Origin: an uncultured Eggerthella sp.
GTDB taxonomy: Bacteria > Actinomycetota > Coriobacteriia > Coriobacteriales > Eggerthellaceae
Direction of reading: 5' to 3'
Length of the DNA: 64,000 nucleotides
NCBI GenBank assembly: GCA_900553605.1
Contig: USDX01000007.1
Coordinates: 1 to 64,000 of the forward strand
Shown piece by piece: positions 57,663-64,000 of the stretch (positions within the stretch are counted from its first letter, which is position 1; each line of letters opens with the position of its first letter). A program made the translations under genes and the position numbers. The notes below the pieces were generated by a model. It was not told the DNA's origin, did no database searches, and saw only the letters and a program-made list of their open reading frames with translations.

Positions 57663-58586
57663 ATGGCTGACGTGCAACCTGTTAAGTACATCTGGAAGAA
57701 CGGCGAAATGGTGCCGTGGGAGCAGGCAACGACGCACGTTCTGACCCATGCCCTTCATTACGGTTCCGGCGTTTTCGAGGGCATCCGCTGCTACCACAAC
57801 GAAGAAACCGACGAAACGGTTATCTTCCGCCTTCGCGACCATATGGAGCGCCTGCAGCGCAGTTCCAAGATTGCCATGATGGATCTTCCTTACAGCGTAG
57901 ATGAGCTGTGTGAAGCAACCGTTGAGCTTATCAAGAAGAACGAACTGACGTCCTGTTACATTCGTCCTCTTGCCTACTATGGCTATGGCCAGATGGGCGT
58001 AGACCCCACGGGTGCTCCGGTAGACGTCATCATCGCGGTATGGCCTTGGGGCGCATACATGGGCGAAGATGCCCTTAAGAACGGTATTCCCGTCGGTGTT
58101 TCTTCCTGGCGTCAGCGTTCCTTCAATGCAATTCCTCCTGCCGTTAAGTCCTCCGCTTCCTACATGAACTCCATCCTGGCAAAGCTCGAGGCAAAGAACC
58201 ATGGTTATGCGGAGGCCGTTATGCTCAACGAGCAGGGCTATGTTTGCGAAGGCACGGGTGAAAACCTCTTCACCGTTCGCAACGGCATCCTCTCTACGCC
58301 TCCGCTGTCCGATGGCCTGCTTGAGGGCATCACTCGTGACACCATTTTGCATATCGCTTCCGACATGGATATTCTCGCTATCGAGGAATCCCTTACGCGC
58401 TCTGATCTGTACATCGCCGACGAGATGTTTATGTGCGGTTCTGCTGCCGAACTCACGCCTGTCCGCAGCGTAGATGACCGCGAAATCGGTCCTATGGGCC
58501 CCATTACGAAGAAGCTGCAGGAGCGCTATTTCGAGGTTGCCTATGGTAAGGCACCGGAATACGAAGAGTGGATCACTCGCTTCTAA
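57663..58586 (+). CDS. ilvE: branched-chain amino acid aminotransferase
   Basis: 307 residues, class IV PLP aminotransferase. Last step of valine, leucine and isoleucine synthesis with glutamate as donor. HALHYGSGVFEGIRCY, ICPR-like SCYIRPLAYYGYG, PLP lysine K162 in PPAVKSSASYMNS, and EGTGENLFTVRNG are typical of IlvE. GAAAGGAAG precedes ATG 57663. Stands alone with a terminator; other ilv genes are not present here. Confidence 0.93.
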   Translation: MADVQPVKYIWKNGEMVPWEQATTHVLTHALHYGSGVFEGIRCYHNEETDETVIFRLRDHMERLQRSSKIAMMDLPYSVDELCEATVELIKKNELTSCYIRPLAYYGYGQMGVDPTGAPVDVIIAVWPWGAYMGEDALKNGIPVGVSSWRQRSFNAIPPAVKSSASYMNSILAKLEAKNHGYAEAVMLNEQGYVCEGTGENLFTVRNGILSTPPLSDGLLEGITRDTILHIASDMDILAIEESLTRSDLYIADEMFMCGSAAELTPVRSVDDREIGPMGPITKKLQERYFEVAYGKAPEYEEWITRF

Positions 58587-58615
58587 TTGAATTGCGTTAC
58601 CAGTGCGCTTTCTTC

Positions 58616-58666
58616 AAGCCGCATCCCCCTTTTGCCGTAAGGCATAGGGGTGCGGCTTGTTTTTTC
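58616..58666 (+). terminator. ilvE terminator
   Basis: AAGCCGCATCCCCCT pairs with AGGGGTGCGGCTT, with a small inner stem GCC/GGC, then TTTTTT. Confidence 0.9.
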
Positions 58667-58739
58667 AGGGGACAACATGCGCGCTGCCTGTAAAGGCAAC
58701 GTATCAGGGGAATCATCAACGGTGAAAGGGGTATGGGAT

Positions 58740-59084
58740 ATGCCGGAGCTTAGAACGAGAGAAGTGGAAGATCTGCTTGAGGTCTTTGCGGGCTTAACCC
58801 GTCCTGATGATGTATTTGCCCTGCTGGAAGATTTGTTCACCGTTCGCGAGATCAAAGATACCTCGCAGCGTTTGGATGTGGCGCGTATGTTGCGCAAGGG
58901 CAGCTCATACGCTGTTATCGAAAAGGCAACCGGCGCCTCTGCGACAACCATCGCCCGTGTATCAAAGGCATTGAACTACGGTGCGGGCGGATATGGTTTG
59001 GCATTTGAGGTGCTTGATGCCAAAGAGGCTGAAAAAGAGGAAGCCGCTGAACCGGAAAACCCCGCAACCGCAGGCGAAAACTAA
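58740..59084 (+). CDS. YerC/YecD-type TrpR-like DNA-binding protein
   Basis: 114 residues. LLEVFAGLTRPDDVFALLEDLFTVREI followed by a TrpR-like helix-turn-helix (DVARMLRKGSSYAVI, TGASATTIARVSKAL) matches the YerC family, whose role is poorly known. The tail is acidic (EAEKEEAAEPENP). ATG 58740 follows AAAGGGG by about eight bases. It sits between ilvE and a PTS subunit, so a role in amino-acid gene control is conceivable but unproven. Confidence 0.85.
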   Translation: MPELRTREVEDLLEVFAGLTRPDDVFALLEDLFTVREIKDTSQRLDVARMLRKGSSYAVIEKATGASATTIARVSKALNYGAGGYGLAFEVLDAKEAEKEEAAEPENPATAGEN

Positions 59085-59112
59085 AAGGACGGCAACAGCT
59101 ATGTTGCCCTGC

Positions 59113-59137
59113 GAAGCCGCCAAAGCGCGGCTTCTTT
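59113..59137 (+). terminator. terminator after the YerC-like gene
   Basis: GAAGCCGC pairs with GCGGCTTC around CAAAGC, then TTTA. Confidence 0.65.
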
Positions 59138-59158
59138 ACTGAAAGGAACAAAGAGCCA

Positions 59159-60244
59159 ATGAGTTCGTTCGCAGCGTTCTGCAAACGTAAGGATATCGAG
59201 ATTTCTGTTCAGCGTTATCTGATTGACGCTCTGGGTGCCATGGCGCAAGGCCTGTTTGCCTCGCTGCTCATGGGTACCATTCTTTCAACCATTGGCCAGC
59301 AGGCTGGAATCGACGTATTGGTGCAGGTAGGCGATTTTGCCAAAAGCGCCGCCGGTCCTGCCATGGCCGTATCCATCGGTTTTGCGCTGAAGGCGCCATC
59401 GCTGGTGTTGTTTTCCCTGGTGGCAGTTGGCTACGCGGCAAACAGCCTGGGCGGTGCGGGCGGCCCATTGGCAGTGCTCGTGGTTGCCATCGTAGCTTCT
59501 GAATGCGGCAAGCTGGTTGCCAACGAAACGAAGATAGACATTCTGGTTACTCCTTCGGTCACCATCCTGGTGGGATGTTTGCTTTCCATGGCATGCGCGC
59601 CTTCCATCGGCGCGGGTGCTACTGCGGTAGGCTCGCTTATCATGTGGGCTACGGAGCTTCAGCCATTCTTCATGGGCATCCTGGTGTCGGCTTTGGTGGG
59701 CATTGCCCTTACGCTGCCAATCTCCTCGGCGGCTATCTGCGCGGCATTGAGCCTCACCGGTTTGGCGGGAGGCGCTGCGGTTGCCGGCTGCTGCGCTCAG
59801 ATGGTTGGCTTCGCGGTAATGAGCTTCAAGGAAAATCGCTGGGGCGGTTTGATTTCGCAAGGTCTGGGAACGTCGATGCTGCAGATGGGCAATATCGTGC
59901 GTAACCCACGCATCTGGATTCCTCCCACGTTGGCCTCCATGATCACTGGCCCTATTGCTACCTGTATTTTCCAGCTCAAGATGAACGGTCCTGCCATTTC
60001 GTCGGGCATGGGCACTTGTGGTCTGGTTGGTCCTATTGGTGTGTACACGGGCTGGGTTGCCGATATGGCATCGGGTGCAATGACGGCCATTACCGCTATG
60101 GATTGGGCAGGTCTGGTGCTTATCTGTTTCGTGCTTCCTGCGGTATTAACCTACGCATTCGGTCTTGTTTTGCGTAAGATTGGCTGGATCAAGGAAGGCG
60201 ACCTTACGCTTGAATCTGCTGACGATATGGTGAAAGCCGAATAA
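59159..60244 (+). CDS. PTS-type IIC membrane protein (PTS_EIIC_2 family)
   Basis: 361 residues, about ten helices, Gly/Ala-rich. FASLLMGTILSTIGQQ, LVANETKIDILVTPSVTIL, FFMGILVSALVGIALTLPISSAAI and GPAISSGMGTCGLVGPIGVY resemble the stand-alone IIC-like family (PF13303) found without IIA or IIB partners. Whether it transports a phosphorylated sugar is doubtful; the substrate is unknown. GAAAGG precedes ATG 59159. The next gene, 46 bases downstream, encodes a substrate-binding lipoprotein of another transporter class. Confidence 0.82.
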   Translation: MSSFAAFCKRKDIEISVQRYLIDALGAMAQGLFASLLMGTILSTIGQQAGIDVLVQVGDFAKSAAGPAMAVSIGFALKAPSLVLFSLVAVGYAANSLGGAGGPLAVLVVAIVASECGKLVANETKIDILVTPSVTILVGCLLSMACAPSIGAGATAVGSLIMWATELQPFFMGILVSALVGIALTLPISSAAICAALSLTGLAGGAAVAGCCAQMVGFAVMSFKENRWGGLISQGLGTSMLQMGNIVRNPRIWIPPTLASMITGPIATCIFQLKMNGPAISSGMGTCGLVGPIGVYTGWVADMASGAMTAITAMDWAGLVLICFVLPAVLTYAFGLVLRKIGWIKEGDLTLESADDMVKAE

Positions 60245-60290
60245 AAGGCGGGGCTTCTTAGTTGTTTTTCACTGAAGGGAGGGAATGAAC

Positions 60291-61052
60291 ATGGGAAAAC
60301 GGTTCGCAGCTGTTTTGGTGGCGCTCTGTGTGGCGTTGGCCTCCCTATGCCTTTCGGGCTGCGCAGAAAAAGACAGCAAACCCAGCTACCAGCTGGTAAC
60401 CGAAGGCAAGCTCACCGTTGCCATGGCGCCCAATTTCCCTCCATTTGACTCTCTGGATGGCGAGGCTCCTACGGGCTTCGATGCGAGCGTCGCCCGTGAA
60501 ATCGCGAATCGTTTGGGGCTTCAGCTTGAAATCAAAGCAGTTTCTTTCGATGAACTGGTGCAGGGCGTGCACGATGGCACCTATGATGTTGCCATTTCGG
60601 CGCTCTCTATCAATCCCAGTCGATCGGAATTGGTCGATTTCTCATCTCCGTATTACCTGGTAGACCAAGTGATTGCGGCCAAGAAGGGCGTGTATGAGAA
60701 GGTGTCCGAGCTGAAAGGCAAGCAAGTTGCCGCCGAGGCTGGGACCACAGGGTACGACTATGCCTTGGCGAATGTTACGGAAAATGTTGTTGCCTACAAA
60801 ACGGCAGCTGAATGTTTCGCTGCGCTGGAGGCAGGGCAGGTTGCCGCTGTGGTAACCGACGAGCCCGCTGCAACATATCTTTTGAGCAACGCCTATCCCA
60901 ATTGCGTCATCTTAGAAACGGTGGCGACGTGCGAAAAATACGCCGTTGCCGTGAACAAGGACAATCGAGCTTTGACGGATGCCATCAATGATGCCCTCAG
61001 CCAGATGGATAAAGACGGAACTTTGGCGGCGCTTCAGGATCAGGTTGGGTAG
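60291..61052 (+). CDS. amino-acid ABC transporter substrate-binding lipoprotein
   Basis: 253 residues. Lipoprotein signal with LCLSGC lipobox (Cys about residue 21), then a family 3 solute-binding fold: LTVAMAPNFPPFDSLDG, GFDASVAREIANRLG, ISALSINPSRSELVDFSSPYY, and GTTGYDYAL. Binds a polar amino acid outside the membrane. ATG 60291 is seven bases after GGAGGG; an ATG at 60285 is too close. No permease or ATPase gene follows, so it is an orphan receptor here. Confidence 0.9.
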   Translation: MGKRFAAVLVALCVALASLCLSGCAEKDSKPSYQLVTEGKLTVAMAPNFPPFDSLDGEAPTGFDASVAREIANRLGLQLEIKAVSFDELVQGVHDGTYDVAISALSINPSRSELVDFSSPYYLVDQVIAAKKGVYEKVSELKGKQVAAEAGTTGYDYALANVTENVVAYKTAAECFAALEAGQVAAVVTDEPAATYLLSNAYPNCVILETVATCEKYAVAVNKDNRALTDAINDALSQMDKDGTLAALQDQVG

Positions 61053-61208
61053 ATTTTTCGCGCTATCTCCGAGCGTTTCTTCGGGTGTGCTCTTTGTCCC
61101 AGGTGAGGGGCGCTCGGTTCGTTGTTGGCGGCAGGAGTCAAGCAGGTGTGTACCTTTCCCAAGTGGAGAGCACACGGGCGCGTAGCTGGATTCGATAGCC
61201 CCTAGAAG

Positions 61209-61652
61209 CTACTTGTGGTAGGGCTCGTGGCGAATGATTTTGAATGCCCGATAAATCTGTTCGAGCAGAACAACGCGAGCAAGGTTGTGGGGTAGGGTTA
61301 TAGGCCCAAAGCTGATGCGCTCTGTGGCGCGCTGCTTCACTTCTTTTGTCACGCCATCGCTTCCGCCGATGATAAAGGAAATATGCGAATCGCTGTTGAG
61401 TGCATAATTGTCAATTTTTTGCGCCAGGCCTTCGCTGGAAGTTTCTTTTCCGCGAATGTCCATCAAGATAATGGGACCGCGTTCTGGCAATGCGGAAAGT
61501 AAAGCTGCGGCCTCCTTTTCTACATTGGAGTCGGGGAGTTCCCGCACTTCGATTTTTGCATATCCGCCAAGGCGTTTCAGGTATTCTGCGACGGCGTCTT
61601 TCCAGAACTGCTCTTTGAGCTTGCCCACGGCAAATATGGTTATACGAAGCAT
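61209..61652 (-). CDS. rlmH: 23S rRNA (pseudouridine-1915-N3) methyltransferase
   Basis: 147 residues, SPOUT family. LRITIFAVGKLKEQFWKDAVAEYLKRL at the N-terminus (its helix 1), IILMDIRGKETSSE, SFIIGGSDGV (SAM-binding knot) and LPHNLARVVLLEQIYRAFKI-I-EPYHK at the C-terminus are diagnostic. Methylates the ribosomal A-site loop. ATG 61652 starts the conserved sequence; the upstream frame to 61769 runs over the shared promoter region with lysA. Divergent from lysA. Confidence 0.95.
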   Translation of the reverse strand: MLRITIFAVGKLKEQFWKDAVAEYLKRLGGYAKIEVRELPDSNVEKEAAALLSALPERGPIILMDIRGKETSSEGLAQKIDNYALNSDSHISFIIGGSDGVTKEVKQRATERISFGPITLPHNLARVVLLEQIYRAFKIIRHEPYHK

Positions 61653-61696
61653 GGTGGCCCCCAATCGCGCTGGCGTTACCAGCTTGAAAAGAAACA

Positions 61697-61726
61697 TTGG
61701 TACAGTAGTCATTCGCACGGTATTAT
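61697..61726 (+). promoter_or_regulatory. candidate lysA promoter
   Basis: TTGGTA (61697-61702), 18-base spacer, TATTAT (61721-61726), 61 bases before the start codon. Confidence 0.5.
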
Positions 61727-61786
61727 ATCGGTCGAACAAGAAGCGCGCATGCGCATACCCACACAACACCTAAGGAAGCAGGCGTT

Positions 61787-63145
61787 ATGTCACTCCCCGT
61801 ATCTGACCTGAACAAAAAGGCTGACGGCCTTACCACCATGGAATTGGGCAAGGTTCTGCCCCTTACTGCCGAAGTGAAAGACGATCATCTTTTCATCGGC
61901 GGCTGCGATATGGTGGAAATTGCCAAGGAATTCGGCACCGCACTGTACGTGTTTGACCAGGCCGATCTTGAGGCGCGCATGGATGAATACGTGCAGTCTT
62001 TCAAGAAGTACTACGGCGACCGCGCCGAAGTCGCTTATGCTTCCAAGGCATTCCAGAACAAAGCCATCGTGCAGCTCGCCAACGAGCACGGCATGTGCCT
62101 GGATGTTTCTGGCGGCGGCGAACTCGCCTGCGCGCTTGCTGCGGGTTTTCCTGCCAAGCGCGTAGTGGTTCATGGCAACAACAAAACCCCCCAAGAACTG
62201 CGTGAAGCCATCGAGGCTGGTGTGGGATGCATTGTTGTCGACTCCCGCATTGAATTGGGCCGTATTTCCGCTATCGCCCAAGAGCTGGGCGTTACGCAGG
62301 ATATCTACATGCGCATTACTCCTGGTGTGGAAGCCGATACGCATGAATTCATCCGCACGGGTTGCGAGGATTCCAAGTTCGGCTTTACCATGCGCGAGGA
62401 TTTCGCCTTCAAATGCGTGAAGGATGTTTTGGAGACGCCGGGTGTTCGTCTTACTGGCCTGCATTGCCATATTGGCTCTCAGATTTTTGCCCTGCATTCG
62501 TTCCGCGAAGCCATCGATGTCATGATCCAGTTCATCAAGCGCATCAACGAAGAATACGATTACGAAATCGAAGGCCTCGATCTGGGCGGTGGCCTGGGTA
62601 TCGCTTACGTAAAAGAGGAAGAGCCTCCCACGATTGAATCGTTTGCGAAGCTTACCTGCACTGCAGTGAAAGAGCTGTGCGCTGAGTATGGTGTGAAGGA
62701 GCCTCGCATCGCGGTCGAGCCGGGTCGCTCCATTGCGGCAACGCCGGGCGTGACGCTCTATACCGTGGGAATCCTGAAGACACTGCCGGGCATTCGTAAT
62801 ATCGTCGCTATCGACGGCGGCATGTCCGACAACATTCGTACCGCTCTTTATGGTGCGGAGTACGAGTCTGTTATTGCCAACAAAGCCAACCAGCCACGTA
62901 CGAAAGTGGTAACGCTGGTGGGCAAGCATTGCGAATCGGGCGATGCAGTTGCTGCCGATGCTTCAATTCAGAATCCCGACCTGGGCGATATCGTATGCAT
63001 GTTCGGCACGGGTGCGTACTGCCATTCCATGAGCAGTCGCTACAACGGCCAGCCTAGGCCCGGCATTGTGTTCGTCAAGGATGGCAAGGCTCGCTTGGTA
63101 ACTCGTCGTGAAACCTATGCCGATTTGATGAGCTGCGATCTGTAA
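61787..63145 (+). CDS. lysA: diaminopimelate decarboxylase
   Basis: 452 residues, alanine racemase-like TIM barrel plus beta domain. Makes lysine from meso-diaminopimelate. PLP lysine K87 in AYASKAFQNK, CLDVSGGGEL, GLHCHIGSQI, LDLGGGLGIAY (phosphate loop), VEPGRSI and HCESGDAV with the partner-subunit catalytic cysteine. AAGGAAG lies upstream of ATG 61787. Homoserine dehydrogenase follows after a terminator, grouping the aspartate-family branches. Confidence 0.96.
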   Translation: MSLPVSDLNKKADGLTTMELGKVLPLTAEVKDDHLFIGGCDMVEIAKEFGTALYVFDQADLEARMDEYVQSFKKYYGDRAEVAYASKAFQNKAIVQLANEHGMCLDVSGGGELACALAAGFPAKRVVVHGNNKTPQELREAIEAGVGCIVVDSRIELGRISAIAQELGVTQDIYMRITPGVEADTHEFIRTGCEDSKFGFTMREDFAFKCVKDVLETPGVRLTGLHCHIGSQIFALHSFREAIDVMIQFIKRINEEYDYEIEGLDLGGGLGIAYVKEEEPPTIESFAKLTCTAVKELCAEYGVKEPRIAVEPGRSIAATPGVTLYTVGILKTLPGIRNIVAIDGGMSDNIRTALYGAEYESVIANKANQPRTKVVTLVGKHCESGDAVAADASIQNPDLGDIVCMFGTGAYCHSMSSRYNGQPRPGIVFVKDGKARLVTRRETYADLMSCDL

Positions 63146-63188
63146 GCTCTTCTTGTGCAGCCACCTGGTTGGGCTGCGATGATGATAT

Positions 63189-63277
63189 ACAGGGCCCTGA
63201 TGACGTGAGCCAAGGTCGATTCGGTGCGGTAAGTGCGGTCGATCCCCGTTCATGCTCGTCAGAGCCCTGTTTTGTTT
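63189..63277 (+). terminator. lysA terminator, long stem
   Basis: CAGGGC-CCTGATGACG pairs with CGTCAGA-GCCCTG, with inner GTCGAT/GTCGATC irregular pairing, then TTTTGTTTT. Confidence 0.75.
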
Positions 63278-63385
63278 TAGTGCGATAAGGCCGTTTTGCT
63301 TATCCATTTAACGGATCAGTGACAAACGCCAATGTCTTTACGTTTACAATAGATGGAATACAACTTCTACGGAAAGGTGCGCTTC

Positions 63386-64000
63386 ATGGCTGTCAAGGTT
63401 GGCTTGGTCGGAACGGGCACGGTTGGCGGCGGATGCCTGGACATCCTTCGCAACCACAAGGAAGAATTCAAACGTCATTTTGGCATTGACATTGAGCTGA
63501 CCCGCGTATGCTCCCGTCAGCCAGAGGTTGCCGATTCATATGGCTTGAGCGATATCTTCACCACCGATTTCCATGAAGTGATTAACGACCCTGAGGTCGA
63601 TCTGGTTATCGAACTCATCGGCGGTACCACCTTCGCCAAGGAAGTGGTAATCGGCGCCCTGCAAAACGGCAAGAGCGTGGTTACCGCCAACAAGGCCCTT
63701 ATGGCTTCTTGTGGCGAAGAGGTTATGAGCTTGGCGGAAGAAAAGGGCGTAGAAATTGCGTTTGAGGCCAGCGTTGGTGGCGCTATTCCCATCATCGTTC
63801 CCTTGAAGCACTCTCTTATTGCCAACCGCATCGATTCCATCATGGGCATCGTGAACGGCACCACCAACTACATGATCACGCGCATGGACGAAGACGGCAT
63901 GAGCTACGATGACGCGCTGAAGGAAGCCCAGGAAAAGGGCTTTGCAGAAGCCGATCCCACGGCCGACGTCGATGGCCTTGATGCTGCTGCCAAGATTGCC
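63386..64000 (+). CDS. hom: homoserine dehydrogenase (5' part, runs off the window)
   Basis: 205 codons are visible. Reduces aspartate semialdehyde to homoserine on the way to threonine and methionine. GLVGTGTVGGG is the NAD(P) loop; VIELIGG, VVTANKALMA with the substrate-site lysine, and the family signature region FEASVGGAIPII and GIVNGTTNYM are all in place; EADPTADVDGLDAAAK continues to the edge. GGAAAGG lies nine bases before ATG 63386. The C-terminal ACT domain, if present, is outside the window. Confidence 0.96.
   Translation, partial: MAVKVGLVGTGTVGGGCLDILRNHKEEFKRHFGIDIELTRVCSRQPEVADSYGLSDIFTTDFHEVINDPEVDLVIELIGGTTFAKEVVIGALQNGKSVVTANKALMASCGEEVMSLAEEKGVEIAFEASVGGAIPIIVPLKHSLIANRIDSIMGIVNGTTNYMITRMDEDGMSYDDALKEAQEKGFAEADPTADVDGLDAAAKIA

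Overview
The window looks like a chromosomal piece of a Coriobacteriia actinobacterium, most likely an Eggerthellales gut or oral commensal. I infer this from moderately high GC, a LuxR-type regulator fused to about twelve membrane helices (9923-11410, a hallmark family of Eggerthellaceae), an NRAMP-related transporter of the kind described from Eggerthella, a type III glutamine synthetase, an LPXTG-anchored surface protein and many AGGAGG ribosome binding sites. The genus cannot be fixed from the sequence alone. There is no phage, no insertion sequence with a recognisable transposase and no CRISPR array.

Layout. 1-15 kb: MFS exporter, CoA-transferase, shikimate dehydrogenase, citrate synthase, NhaC antiporter, HdeD, formyl-THF ligase, membrane LuxR regulator, and an NRAMP-like transporter in an operon with a PRC/MgtE-N/CBS protein. 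15-18.6 kb: tRNA-Arg, then a repeat-rich island holding one AbiEi-like nuclease-fold gene between two copies of a palindromic repeat. 18.6-25.9 kb: a minus-strand L-rhamnose catabolic operon (transporter, rhaM, rhaD, rhaA, rhaB) translationally coupled to pyruvate kinase. 26-36.6 kb: M20 peptidase, LPXTG beta-helix surface protein, TPR-LuxR regulator, a long repeat-filled gap, Gfo/Idh/MocA oxidoreductase, an MFS carrier, two small membrane proteins, MurB. 37-45 kb: TauE exporter, GT2 glycosyltransferase, WecA/TagO-like enzyme, and a MacB/FtsX-type ABC transporter. 45-50.8 kb: CIRCE-controlled Hsp20, a beta-lactamase-fold protein, rplM-rpsI, a small membrane protein, EamA transporter. 50.8-57.3 kb: a candidate structured RNA, a LysR regulator with two flanking operator clusters, glutamine synthetase III, small alarmone synthetase. 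57.6-64 kb: ilvE, a YerC/TrpR-like protein, a PTS IIC, an amino-acid binding lipoprotein, rlmH, lysA and the start of homoserine dehydrogenase, so the right end leans to amino-acid biosynthesis.

The most unusual property is what fills the gene-free stretches. Most gaps over 300 bases hold degenerate tandem arrays with unit lengths of 16, 17, 22, 27, 30, 34-36, 41 or 60 bases, and two dispersed palindromic families occur twice each: element A (about 175 bp, at 16 and 18 kb, bracketing the nuclease-like gene) and element B (about 188 bp with long terminal inverted repeats, at 31 and 51.8 kb, each next to a related 34-36 base array). Two gene terminators (tauE and glnA) are enclosed by perfect 45 bp and 30 bp inverted repeats. 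A roughly 290-nt multi-hairpin RNA candidate with its own terminator sits at 51.1-51.4 kb, and a shared AACGTGTTC operator links the LysR gene to two small membrane-protein genes. These are the places to look for undescribed biology.
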